From contig CAHIKZ030005436.1 in assembly GCA_903632075.3 (NCBI GenBank), forward strand, positions 751,001 to 815,000: a stretch of 64,000 nt of DNA, written 5' to 3'. The notes below the pieces were generated by a model. The model did not search any database, had not been told where the DNA came from, and saw only the letters and a program-made list of their open reading frames with translations. This document shows positions 40,205-50,107 of the stretch, one piece after another. This DNA is from Acanthosepion pharaonis. Lineage: Eukaryota; Mollusca; Cephalopoda; Sepiida; Sepiidae. How positions within the stretch are numbered: position 1 is the first letter of the stretch; every line of letters begins with the position of its first letter. The position numbers and the translations under genes were made by a program.

Positions 40205-40292
40205 TCCGGTAGCATTCGAACCTGCGGTCCCTTAGGGGAAACCGTCATTAGATCTGAAGTACTTTGGATATCTCGCCCACAGAGCGCGTCGA
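40205..40292 (-). repeat. tRNA-Ser/Leu-like relic, minus strand
   Basis: The minus strand reads TGGGCGAGATATCCAAAGTA, CTTCAGATCTAATGACGG, TTTCCCCTAAGGGAC and CGCAGGTTCGAATGCTACCG. A D-arm-like GGGCGAG, a long variable arm with a TCCCCTAAGGGA stem and a B box GGTTCGAATGC resemble a class II tRNA. The acceptor stem does not close and the anticodon arm is disrupted, so it is a pseudogene or SINE head. Confidence 0.5.
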
Positions 40293-40466
40293 TGCTCAAT
40301 TCTGAATAGTGCCTTTAAACACAGATTTTTCTCTGACACTCGAAACAGACATACCTGTTCTGTTTTATATTCAAACGTAAACAAAACAATTTCTAAAGAA
40401 ATGGAGATGTTCTTATATATTAATTCAACAAATTTTATTACGTAAACATTATTTTTAGTGGATGCC

Positions 40467-40552
40467 CTTATTTAAGTAGACGCTCCGTTTATTTATTAAA
40501 ACGTATATCTATTTATTTTCATCTGCCGGCCTGAATATTTGAGAAAACTTAT
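40467..40552 (+). repeat. Direct repeat of about 85 bp, copy 2
   Basis: Partner of 40098-40185, same orientation, about 80% similar by eye. Confidence 0.7.
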
Positions 40553-41114
40553 GAGAGAAAAAATGTGCTAAAATATTGATGCATACTTTGAAAATATCCA
40601 CTTTGAAAGCCTTAATATACATAGTTGTTAAATCAAATAAGATTTTTTGATAGTGTAAATGTCCCTCGTATATTTTTAATGCAATTAAAAGTCGAAAAGG
40701 AAGTGAATTCAGTGAGTAAAGCGTCTTATGATTTGAAGATAAAAAGTTAAGAGAAATGTGTCGAGGAGATTGTAAATGTCTATTGACTCAGAAATTAAAG
40801 TAAAATATTTTTCAATGTTTGCTTCAGATAAACAAATTGTATTGAACTACCTCTGCAAGGAATATGGGTCATAACTAGCGTGTATGTAATTTTCGAAGAG
40901 AAACGAGGATTCCTTTATATTAATCGATCGATATGAGACAAAATCAATACAAAATAATGCGGTAATAAATCGATATTAATAAAATTCAAGGTTTTCTCTA
41001 TTTTTGTTTACGCGCAGTCAACCCTAGAAATAAACAAGGTATAAACACAAGCAATTCCGATATGCTGAATGGAAGACTTAATATGTTTCATATATAAGAA
41101 AAGGTAACATTTCT
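40553..41114. other. AT-rich DNA, nothing recognised
   Basis: No gene or repeat match was found. Confidence 0.45.
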
Positions 41115-41480
41115 CCACTTAATTATTCTTCTTCTATGTGCCGTATCTCTTCAGAACGATAACGATTATGTCTCTCTACATATTCTTGTCCTTTTTTAGC
41201 TCTTAATAAATGTTGTTTTTTTTGTTATCTCTCCTAAACCCTGTTCTGCCAACCATTTGCCCAAGTTCGCTAGTTACACTATGCGCTGTTTTCTTACGTC
41301 CGTCTTGATTTCACTATGTCCTGTGAGTGTCCAATTTTCCAAGCCCACTTTCCTCTTTATATGATCTAGTTATGTCAACTAGCTATTTCTGTTCTTAAAT
41401 ATAAGTCTCTGTTTAATTTCCTTTTTCTAGGTTGGTTGAGCGATTGATTATGTTTTACGTTTTATCATCCCTTTCTGAGT
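41115..41480 (-). pseudogene. LINE RT C-terminal tail, minus strand
   Basis: The reverse complement contains AAAAAGGACAAGAATATGTA, GTTCTGAAGAGATACGGCAC and strings equal to the TTGGAAAATTGGACACTCAC segment, the landmarks of the 34180-34655 tail in order. All frames are broken. Confidence 0.6.
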
Positions 41481-41554
41481 TATTTAAATATATTTCAGAT
41501 CGTAGAAGTTTCCTTATATTACCCGGTGTTCCCAAATGGAAGACTATCTGGTTT

Positions 41555-42090
41555 ATTTGCAATTAAGCACTCGCGTATTAAGAATTTCCAGAATACTTAC
41601 ATTTATGTGTAATTGTACATGCTCCATTCGAATTTTGTTTGATAATTTCGATAAAATCCACCGTTTTGGACTTATCGATAGTGAAAGTTCGGATTTATTC
41701 GTGGCGTTGGCGGTAGTTATTACTTTCGTTGTTTGCATAGATTCGCTGCGGAAAGCTAAACTCAGAAGACTACGGAAAGCTAAGCACAGAACTGATCTTT
41801 CTTGTTTAAATTTGTCTCAATTACTGCGCACGAGAACTATTTACGTACACACGCTAAGTTTGCGCAATGATACCTACACTTATAGCTATTCTGCAGCGAA
41901 TTCATGCAAACAACGCCAGTAATGGCTGCGCGCGACACGAATGAATTCGAACTTTTACTGTAGATAACTCCAAAACGGTAGATTTTATCAAATTCATCAA
42001 GCTAGATTCGAATGGAGCATGTACAATTACATATAAATATAAGTATTCTGGAAATTTTTAATGCGAACTAAGCGCGTGTGTTACTCTGCA
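41555..42090. mobile_element. Fold-back element with long inverted repeats
   Basis: The segment 41563-41685 (AATTTCCAGAATACTTACAT, TGTAATTGTACATGCTCCAT, TCGAATT) is repeated as its reverse complement at about 41965-42080 with scattered mismatches, separated by about 280 bp. The ends carry ATTTGCA and ACTCGCG/ACACGCG. There is no recognisable transposase. A large non-autonomous TIR transposon is the simplest reading; target duplications were not found. Confidence 0.65.
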
Positions 42091-43894
42091 AATTATCCCC
42101 TGCAAGTTAACCCCCACTATCTAAATATTGATCGAGTTTATTGATGAACGAAAACTGGTTTTTCAACGTGACTAGATCCTAAGCTCGGATCATCGGGTGA
42201 ATGGATGGAAATCTAATGAGGTTATCAAAGTGAACACAAATGAAACAGAAGTAATATTCAATAGTAACTTTTCGAAAAGTCTTATGTGAAAAACCGATGA
42301 AAAATCGGAAGTTTTCCAAGAATACTGAGAATCAAATTTTAAAATAAAATAACGCCATTGAATATCTAAAAATACGTTTAACGATTGGTTGGAAAGTAGC
42401 CAATAAAAATGCATAATTAGAAAACACCTTATCAATACTGAATATGGGAATGGCGTAATGGATAGTGACTCGGAGTGACTCGATTAGTTGCTAATGTGTT
42501 ACATTAAAAGATACGCACTAATCGAAAACGCAATTAATTTAATATAAACAATATTGAAAAACAAAATTTCCATTTTTAAATTTTAGAAAATTTTTAATTA
42601 ATCGGTATCTATAAAAAAATCAATTCTCAATTAGTAAGGTTAAACTGAATAATATTTTACCGCACTTATTGAGTATCATACATGCACTTATCGAATTTTG
42701 ATAGAAATAATTTCAACGTACTGATCGAAAGCGTATTAATCGATGCGCATTAATCGAGGTATTCCTGTATATTTCGAATTATATTCACTGTCGCATAAGT
42801 ACACTTGGAAAAAGTATGTATCCATCTCTTCTCATCTAAGCTTATGAGTTAAATAGCAGAGTAGATTGAGCTCTTCAATTTTTGTTGACAGCCAGTCTGT
42901 GAGAATGTTGGTTCCAATCTAGTAGAATAACTGCAAAAATTCTCATCCCTAGATTTATAAACAAAACATACAGATGCATGGTGGGATTTCCTCCTAGCCA
43001 ATAAGATAGGCCACTTTTCGGTCACATCCGATTTAGTTCTATTCTTCCTTGTTTGGAAGTCAGAACTCTGCGATCGCTTGTTTGCATCCTTCTTGGGTGT
43101 TAACAGCTTTCCTAGTTTGTGAAATGTTTGCCTTATTACTGTTGCATTGCCATGCATGCATTATTTGCTCAATATTATTTTGACTTGTTATTTTCTTTTC
43201 TTTTATTATTTTTTATTACAAACTTGGTTAATTCTGTTTGTTGGACAATTCTATCAATCAAATTTAACCAACTAAATTTAACCATGGCCAAATTACTCTA
43301 CAGAGAAGAATAGATCTGATTTCAAACCCGTATTCATCCGGATCGAAGCACAAACTATTCAGATAGTGACTATGATTCCGATTGCGGTCGATCTGATAGA
43401 TGGATGATGTATGTGGTGGGGAATTTGAAATTTAACAATCAATAAATCAAAAAACAAATGTGCCAAGAGAAATTGAAATAAATTTAAAGAGAGTGAAAAA
43501 AAATGAACATTGTTGTCCAATCGTTAGCATCCAAAATACGAAACAAAAAAAAAACAAGATGGGGTGACGAGATAAGGAGTTTTGCTGGTAAGGAATGTCA
43601 AAGAAATTCATTTCACAGTCGTCATCGAAATTTTGGGAAAATCTTTGTCCCGCAGAAAACTCTTAGTGGCAGATGGTCGTTATTTTGAATCTCTCTATCT
43701 GCTTAATTTATAAATTAACGTTTAACATAATTATGTATACTTCAATTAAACATTGGATATATATGGAGAAATACTATCGCCGGTTTCGAAAGAGGATGGA
43801 TATCCCGCGGATAATCGAAGTCTAATGTTCTCTACAATGGCAATGTGTTACGAACAAGACTCGAATCAAACTGATTCTGTAGTAATCTTCTTTT
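42091..43894. other. AT-rich DNA, nothing recognised
   Basis: Short open frames on both strands (for example 42849-43157 minus, 43503-43688 plus) have no recognisable domain. No repeat in the window matches this stretch. Confidence 0.35.
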
Positions 43895-44850
43895 ATATGT
43901 TTTGGTCCTGGAAGACGTGGACGACCATGGCTCTTCATAAGTTTCTCTCCTTTGTAGCTCTTTCTGTCTTTTCGTAATCTCGCCTAATCGCAGTTCTTCC
44001 AACCATTTACCCCACCCCGTTATCTAGGTTAAACGCAGCTTTTCCCTGTATTTTTATTTTCGTTATTTCTTGTGAGTGTCACAATTTCTATGCCCCTTTT
44101 CCTATTACATGCCTTAGAAATCTCACTTGTCTCTTTCTAGTGCTAAGTTTAAACTTCATTTCTCACAAGTTCAATCCATGCTATTCTCAGATAGATCTGT
44201 AGATCAACATTTCTGTTGCTTCAAGTCTCTTCTTCATCTGTGAGGACATTGTATGGTATTCATTGCCATATCGGAGGACTGGTTACATTAACAGTTCAAT
44301 ACTTTTTCTTAGTTTCCAATGAAACTTTCTTGTTTCTTAATAATTTGCTTAACTTCTGGAAGGAACTGTTCGATATTCCTACGTGTCTTCGGATTTCGTT
44401 ATTGCATTTCCTACTCTATTTCTTAATACTTTGCTTAAACCTTTAGAAGGTATCATTCAATATCCCAATACGCCTTCAGGATTCGGTGACTCATTTTCTC
44501 TTCTATTATAAAGCTTCTTATATATTTAATTCTTGCTAGATTTTGGTGCCTCCAATTTGTAGTTCACATCTTTGGTCGACAATTACAGACTCTGTTCTAA
44601 AATTAATGTTTAGTCATTTCTTCTCGCTTTCTATTACTATCTTTTGTAGGATTTCCTGTAGTTTCCTTTAGTGTGTCTGCTATCAACACTGTTTCATCTG
44701 CATATATAATGTTGTTAAGATTGTGGCTGCTCACACAAACGTTGAAAGAGCTGAATGAGAAAACAGATTCAAGTCGCACGCCGTTATCTGTTTTTGAATC
44801 GGAATTAACTTTTATCGCTATGCAAGCTGTTTGAACCAATTATAACTTCT
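43895..44850 (-). pseudogene. LINE reverse transcriptase, 3' half including an altered catalytic motif
   Basis: On the minus strand a frame at 44839-44603 includes LNNIIYADETVLIADTLKET, which is the YADDTVLIA catalytic region of a non-LTR RT with the second Asp changed to Glu. Downstream pieces continue through the post-catalytic region to the C-terminal tail near 43920 (reverse complement of GGTCCTGGAAGACGTGGACG and GACCATGGCTCTTCATAAG). It is the longest member of the endonuclease-RT LINE family here, about 950 bp. Stops and frameshifts make it inactive. Confidence 0.82.
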
Positions 44851-45555
44851 GAATAATTTTAATATCCTTCCCAAATAATACAACGTTCTTATTATTAAGC
44901 TAATTTTCAGCAAACAGGTTTTGTTTTATTATTATTTTTTAATTTTTTTTTTTATAATTTCGTACTTTCTTTTACTTGTTTGGGAATCCTAATCAATTTA
45001 CAGAATTTCTCGATTTTGCTGTCGTTTAATTTGTCCAAAATTCATATAATCCTAATTTACTAAAGGATTTTCATCCAGAAATGGAAAAATATTTCATAAT
45101 GAATAATTTCCTCGAAAATGGATATATTTTATCCCGTGACAAATTGCTTTAACATTAATTTCTCAATTCCTTCTCATCGTATATTTTATTTTCCTGTTAT
45201 ATTCCTAAAATAAATCAAACAAAAAGAATATTTCTCCATTATTTGATAATTATATAACATAAATTAGCGTTTTCCATTAACTTACGTCAAACTCATGTAA
45301 ATATGTTCAGGTTTGAGCCGAATCTTCTAAATTTGAATTATTAAATAATTTCATGAAAAATGATCAACTATTAAGCTGTTTCTAGGCTGAGATACTAACA
45401 TTTTTACCAGCAAAACTGTGTGATTGTTATCAAGAAATTGTTGGAAATTACACAGTGGCTCTTATTTGTATACCTGTATCTAAATTAATACAAGCTTAGT
45501 AAATTACTACATATTAAAACACCAGTACACTGACTTAGGTCGAGGAACTCGATGG
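44851..45555. other. AT-rich DNA, nothing recognised
   Basis: No feature recognised on either strand. Confidence 0.45.
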
Positions 45556-45559
45556 GGAG

Positions 45560-45865
45560 AAACTAGTTGGTCATTTTCAATACTTCAGAAACCAAACTGG
45601 CAACATTCCATCACATAATACTTTAAAACTTATTCCCATGATCTGCTTATTTGTGAAACTGACCCCAAGAAGATTCTTTTCCGACCACAACGTTTTCAAG
45701 TCGAGCGTTAGCCACTATCTTTCCCACAATGCCCTCATAAACTGAACCTCTAACCTCTTATTTTTACAACTCGTACAGAGAACTATTTCGTCCATACTGT
45801 ACCAAAAGTGGCTCTTGGGCCTTGTATAGATCGTGTACCTGTAAAATGAAAAAAAAGAGAAATTC
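45560..45865 (+). pseudogene. LINE 3' tail with GGCTCTTGGGCCTTGTAT end
   Basis: Fragments of the tail are visible (for example ELFRPYCTKSGSWALYRS), and the 3' end AAGTGGCTCTTGGGCCTTGT, ATAGATCGTGTACCTGTAAA matches 21028-21060. It is strongly diverged. Confidence 0.6.
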
Positions 45866-46290
45866 CAGGTTCTGTTTTTCGGAACTGTTAGTAGATCAAT
45901 CTATATAATCCTTCAAGAAGTGAATCATCATATAATCATTCTAACCCTGTTCATTCAATAGGTCTGTGATCTAAAGGTCAGTGAACGAATGCTACCATTT
46001 TCACTATGTAAGAAAATACAGAAGCGCTCATTCTAAACTTAACGTTGGCATAATCCAATATTCGTCTTCGCATTTTCAAAGTCAGGATTTTTTACATGTT
46101 AAGGAAAGAACAAACTTATCAATAATTAACAAAAACATTTATATAACGGTTCATGAAGTATTGATAAACATACTGGGTAATATTTGGGCGATAATTCTTC
46201 CATATATTCGTGTATCGTTGAAGAACAATACGAATCTTTTGTTTAGGAATTTTTTAATTGAGAATGTTTCAGATATCCTGATAAACATTA
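45866..46290. other. AT-rich DNA, low-support open frame
   Basis: A plus-strand frame of 104 codons (45981-46295) is Ile/Asn-rich with no recognised domain and is probably fortuitous. Confidence 0.35.
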
Positions 46291-46293
46291 TTT

Positions 46294-46440
46294 AATGGTT
46301 TCTGCAATTATCAAAGACATTGTTTAAAGTGATCGGATTTCGTTGATCTTCAGAAAAACATGTCTGTGTATTGTTTAAAATTTGCAGCGAAAGCGTGAAA
46401 TTATTGTAGATTGAAAGTTTTAAGGTAAAAAAATTGGATA
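46294..46440 (+). repeat. Dispersed repeat (partner at 50400-50545)
   Basis: AATTATCAAAGACATTGTTT, TTTCGTTGATCTTCAG..AAAC and TTAAAATTTGCAGCGAAAGC have equivalents at 50422-50510 (AATTATTAAAGACATTATTC, TTTCTTTCGTCTTCAAACAA, TTAAAATTTGCAGTGAAAGC). Same strand in both; no ORF. Confidence 0.6.
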
Positions 46441-46529
46441 TGGAATTTAACACTGTGTGCTGATTCAGATTTCAAATTGTGGTCGCTAGAGTTTTCACAA
46501 CGTGACTACATAGTGTTCAGTCCTATGTC

Positions 46530-46576
46530 AACATAGTGAATCAAGCTATCTTACTCTCAGTCTCTAAGTCTCACAC

Positions 46577-46637
<61 letters not shown>
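46530..46637 (+). repeat. Dispersed repeat plus (CATA)n-(TA)n
   Basis: GTGAATCAAGCTATCTTACT, CTCAGTCTCTAAGTCTCACA (46537-46575) is repeated, with an internal tandem duplication, at 49768-49836. It leads into CATA units and a TA array. Confidence 0.8.
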
Positions 46638-46641
<4 letters not shown>

Positions 46642-46674
46642 ATTTCTCTGTGGAGAATATTGTCATTATGGTTG

Positions 46675-46716
46675 AATTTATTTCTATGTATGACTAGTCA
46701 TACATAGAAATAAATT
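46675..46716. repeat. Perfect 42-bp palindrome
   Basis: Left half 46675-46695 and right half 46696-46716 are exact reverse complements with no spacer, centred on ACTAGT. It lies between a TA array and the LTR region. Confidence 0.9.
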
Positions 46717-46868
46717 ACTTTGATTATAAAAATGCTACACTCATAAAAAAAGAAAATAACTCACTCAGAAGGAAAATTCTGGAGAGTGCCGCCATAGAAA
46801 ATTACCCAAATATTAATCTACGCCCAGGTTTTTTCCCCATTTCACCTTTCTTAACAAAATTACTGTTC
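46717..46868. other. Spacer
   Basis: AT-rich to 46790, then GC-richer leader-like sequence of the minus-strand LTR element. No ORF. Confidence 0.4.
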
Positions 46869-46908
46869 TTACAAATGTGACGCCACTTGGTCCAGGGTCG
46901 AATCCTTT

Positions 46909-46921
46909 GGTCACGGCGCCA
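46909..46921 (-). promoter_or_regulatory. Candidate primer-binding site of the minus-strand LTR element
   Basis: TGGCGCCGTGACC on the minus strand directly follows the LTR. The same string (TGGCGCCGTAACC) lies at the same place in the plus-strand copy at 57674-57686. TGG-initiated complements of a tRNA 3' end are the usual primer sites of LTR retrotransposons; which tRNA is not determined. Confidence 0.55.
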
Positions 46922-47520
46922 ACTGTGACGTCCTCCTCCTCGCTGTTCCAAGTGTGACGTTCCAACCCCTTGGTTAGATGATTACCAGCCTCGCCTTTCC
47001 CAACTCGCTTCCAATCACCTGGTTACTAGGGTAACTGTACTGATCTCCGGTCTGCCTACCCACGTTGTGATTAAATCTTAGACAGACGGGATCAAACAGG
47101 GATTGGGGCCGTATGCAAGCTGAGTCGACGGGGGTGGCAAAACACAAGTAAAAGAAAAAACTCACGAGACCAAAAATTACTGATAAAAATGGTAACAACC
47201 TTTTATATCTAATGTTCGTTACATAAAAATTATTCTTACTTCCCGACCCGCTTTGTGGACTGTGGCACCAAGCTTCTATCATACAACTTAAAGACTTCGA
47301 GTTGCCTACTCTCTAGAATTTTGTGTGTCGGAGTGTGGTTTAGTTTTGACACTGGGTGCTAATCTCTACCAGTCGTTCACGGCTGATTCTTCTCTTCGGC
47401 TTGAGTTGGACGTATTTCTTCACTTCGATTTGGTTTGAGACGAATTTCTGTTCTTGGGCTTGGTTTGATTTCAACTTCTTCTATGCATAACTGCAAGTAA
47501 CTTCTTCTTCTTCCGTCCTG

Positions 47521-48040
47521 CAACTCTTCTCTCTGCCGTCTGAGGTGATCTGAGCTCTCTGTCGTCCGGGGCTGAACTGATCTGCTTGTTTGGCCTGCAA
47601 CTTTACTGCCTGTCTGGCCTGCAACTCTTCTCTCTTCCGTCTGAGGTGGACCCTTCTCTCTGCCGTCCGGGGTGAACTGATCTGCTTGTTTGGCCTGCAA
47701 CTTTACTGCCTGTCTGGCCTGCAGCTCTTCTCTCTCTGCCGTCTGAGGTGGACCCTTCTCGCTGCCGTCCGGGGCTGAACTGATCTGCTTGTTTGGCCTG
47801 CAACTTTACTGCCTGTCTGGCCTGCAACTCTTCTCTCTGCCGTCTGAGGTGGACCCTTCTCGCTGCCGTCCGGGGCTGAACTGATCTGCTTGTTTGGCCT
47901 GCAACTTTTGCCTGTCTGGCCTGCAACTCTTCTCTCTGCCGTCTGAGGTGGACCCTTCTCGCTGCCGTCCGGGGCTGAACTGATCTGCTTGTTTGGCCTG
48001 CAACTTTACTGCCTGTCTGGCCTGCAGCTCTTCTTCTTAT
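47521..48040 (-). repeat. About five 100-bp tandem repeats inside the LTR
   Basis: The string TCTGCTTGTTTGGCCTGCAA begins at 47581, 47681, 47784, 47885 and 47984. Each unit also has CTTCTCTCTGCCGTCTGAGG and a GCTGCCGTCCGGGG-like string. Long open frames across the array (Gln/Arg/Ser-rich on the minus strand) arise from the repetition; unit lengths of 99-103 are not multiples of three. The plus-strand LTR lacks the array. Confidence 0.92.
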
Positions 48041-48231
48041 CTTCGACTTGGCTGCAAATTCTCTGCGGCTTTCGAGCAATCTTCTTCTTCTTCGACTTGG
48101 GCTGGAAGGATTTCTTGTCTTAGGATTCTCTTGCCCGCAAAGGGGCGAATGAACCGGGCCCGATGCCCGCGTTCAAGCTCCCTCGCTGCCCGCGGTCCAG
48201 CTGCAACTGATTTCTGTCGACTGGGGTCCTG

Positions 48232-48240
48232 CTTTTATTG
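48232..48240 (-). promoter_or_regulatory. TATA-like element of the minus-strand LTR
   Basis: CAATAAAAG on the minus strand lies at the position of TATAAG in the plus copy (56970-56975), in the same context (GGCGTCAA..GCAGGACCCCAGTCG). Confidence 0.5.
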
Positions 48241-48399
48241 ACGCCGCAACAAACTGGGGTGGGTCTGTCGGCGTCAGGGTTTTCTCGATAATTCCAAAAG
48301 TCGCATTATTTCTGATTTCCCATTATCGCTCTTCTTTTCACCCCTACTTCCTCACAGTGCCTCTGGTGGGGAGGCGCATACCCATCTCTCCCGGTCTCT

Positions 48400-48545
48400 C
48401 GTATGTCAGGTGACCGTTTTCGACCAATGGGTCTTAATCGAGCGTCCTTTCTCCTCTTTCTCGCATATCACGTGACCGCTTTCGGCCAATGAGATTCTGG
48501 TTGGGCGTCTCCCGTACTTCGTGACGTCTCCAATCGGGCGTGGCT
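48400..48545 (-). promoter_or_regulatory. Tandem E-box/CCAAT block in U3, minus-strand LTR
   Basis: Three imperfect units of about 50-60 bp contain CAGGTGACC (48417), CACGTGACC (48479) and CGTGACG (about 48530), each with a CCAAT string 10-15 bp away. The same three-unit block occurs in the plus copy. Enhancer function is inferred from repetition and known motifs. Confidence 0.55.
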
Positions 48546-49290
48546 TATCCCGTCGTTGTTCTGGGAAAGGACACCTTGCTAAAAAAAAACAAAATCTAAT
48601 TTGGCCTTTTTCGCACGCACGAAAAATGACAATCTCGGCCTTTCTCACCTTCCTGGTTTCTGTCAAAACAGCCCGCCGCTAATTAGATGTGACTTCAGGA
48701 AGAATTTTTTCCGTCTCGCTGGCGCTTTCTGTGAGCCAAGAACAATTGTTTTCACCTCTTTGTTTTTGCTCAGACCTGATAGTCAAAAATCTTAATTATC
48801 TGAATTGAAAATGTCTTCACTTCATCATCGTGGGGGTTCTAATTTTTAACAGGTCAGAATCTGTATACAATTCCAGCGGTCACCTTCTCACCCCAAAAGA
48901 CATCTTTCTCCGATTAATATTTCGTTTTCCATTGTTCTAAAAAATCCCATTTCTCCAAATTGATAATGAGTCTTCTACACAAAAGTAGGCCAGATGCTTT
49001 GACCGACATTTTTATCAATCGTACATATGTTCATACACTTTTACCAAGTCTGTTTTCTTTCTTTCTTTTAATTACCTTTAATTCTATTTCTCCAAATAAC
49101 AATTTCCATTGTCTTTTGAAATTCGGTCAGGCGCGTTGGCCTAGATACCTCTTGACACCTGTTTTCGCTAATGACCGGCCTTTTGCATTACTCATCCTCT
49201 TTCTCTTTCTTTTCCTCTTTCTCTTTTTCTTTTTCCCTTCTTTTTTTTCTTCCCTTAGGATCGCCTAAGTACAATTAGAGAATTATTCTC

Positions 49291-49628
49291 GAAACTCAAT
49301 TATTCTTCGTCTAAAAAAACTAACAACTGGTTAATAAACCGAATAAAAAAAATTAAATCATATTTCTATGAATATTTCTTTTCTTTAGTTTTTTCTAATA
49401 ATGCAGGGTGCCACGCAAACAAATATACACAGCAGATGCATAAAATCAAAAGAAAATGGTTGAATACATCAACACAGATATAATGACAATATTCTCCACA
49501 CGTGACAAATACTGACGTTATTTTTCAGTTAAAAATATGAAAATAGCGTTTCTCTACATTCCAGTTGCTAGGTACATTCTGTTTTTGTTTTTATTAGTTA
49601 CTTTATTCAATTAATTTCATTTTCGTAT
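49291..49628. other. AT-rich DNA, nothing firmly recognised
   Basis: A string near 49485-49505 (ATAATGACAATATTCTCCAC) is the reverse complement of 46645-46664, so part of this belongs to the repeat present on the other side of the LTR. Confidence 0.4.
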
Positions 49629-49629
49629 T

Positions 49630-49670
49630 TTGCTTTGATAAAGTTCACATTGGACGAAACGCGTCAGCAA
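49630..49670 (+). ncRNA. Hammerhead-like motif with altered core (UUGAUAA)
   Basis: Stem I TTGCT (49630-49634) pairs with AGCAA (49666-49670). TTGATAA replaces CTGATGA (49635-49641). Stem II is GTTC/GGAC around a 5-nt loop, GAAAC is at 49656-49660, and GTC at 49663-49665. The architecture is a type I hammerhead, but the changed core (U for C3, A for G8) should prevent cleavage. GACGAAACGCG also occurs on the minus strand at 55359-55380. Confidence 0.45.
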
Positions 49671-49700
49671 TTACCAGTTTTCCTATTGTCATTTATATTC

Positions 49701-49704
<4 letters not shown>

Positions 49705-49762
<58 letters not shown>
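49705..49762. repeat. (TA)n-(GT)n microsatellite
   Basis: About 13 TA units then about 15 GT units. Confidence 0.95.
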
Positions 49763-49764
<2 letters not shown>

Positions 49765-49767
49765 CGA

Positions 49768-49834
49768 ATTGTGAATCAAGCTATCTTACTCTCAGTCTCT
49801 AAGCTATCTTACTCTCAGTCTCTAAGTCTCATAC

Positions 49835-49836
<2 letters not shown>
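49768..49836 (+). repeat. Dispersed repeat (partner at 46537-46575) with internal duplication
   Basis: GTGAATCAAGCTATCTTACT, CTCAGTCTCTAAG, then a second AGCTATCTTACTCTCAGTCT, CTAAGTCTCATACTAC. The copy at 46537 has one unit. Confidence 0.8.

Positions 49837-49890
<54 letters not shown>
49837..49890. repeat. (TA)n microsatellite
   Basis: About 27 TA units. Confidence 0.95.
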
Positions 49891-49892
<2 letters not shown>

Positions 49893-49893
<1 letters not shown>

Positions 49894-49945
49894 GTCTAGC
49901 CACACTGAAGAGCTGTGATACAAGGAGACAGTCTGTGGGTGTCCA
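49893..49945 (+). repeat. Tail of the hammerhead-bearing SINE, degenerate ribozyme
   Basis: GTCTAGCCACACTGAAGAGC, TGTGATACAAGGAGACAGTC, TGTGGGTGTC matches 27855-27905. Relative to that copy GAAAC is changed to GAGAC and the stem III/triplet region differs, so the ribozyme is expected to be dead. The tRNA-like head is missing and TA arrays border both sides. Confidence 0.65.
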
Positions 49946-49968
49946 TATATATATATATATATATATAT

Positions 49969-50107
49969 AAGCAAGTGTAAATGGATATAAATCCGACAGA
50001 ATGAAGAAATTTTGAAAAAACAAACAAAAATCCTTAAATGTAGTTAAATGAAAGAAATGTCGACGTCTGACGTTTCGGTTTATTATACCTTTTTCAAGAC
50101 AATATTC

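Larger units (their letters stand above)
46924..49290 (-). mobile_element. LTR of a Gypsy-like element, minus strand, with a short leader remnant
   Basis: Homologous in reverse to 55973-57671 over most of its length: AGAAGCTTGGTGCCAC.. and AAGGTTGTTACCA near the 3' part, CCCCCGTCGACTCAGC, GTAGGCAGACCGGAGATCAG, the TATA region, the repeated CCAAT/E-box block and the 5' part with AGGCGATCCTAAG. It is about 2.37 kb, longer than the plus copy because of a 100-bp tandem array. Sequence past the candidate primer site (46909-46921) matches the plus copy for about 50 bp, so this is not a simple solo LTR. Ends are not sharply defined and no target duplication was found. Confidence 0.72.

Noticed and set aside
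40205..40292. Functional tRNA gene
   Set aside because: Acceptor and anticodon stems do not close; only the B box and variable arm are well preserved.
43753..43977. Plus-strand frame near 43.8 kb as a host gene
   Set aside because: Its second half is the antisense of the LINE tail, and the first half has no recognisable domain.
47377..48079. Gln/Arg/Ser-rich frames up to 158 codons, minus strand
   Set aside because: They are produced by the 100-bp tandem array inside the LTR; unit lengths are not multiples of three and the array lies in a non-coding LTR.
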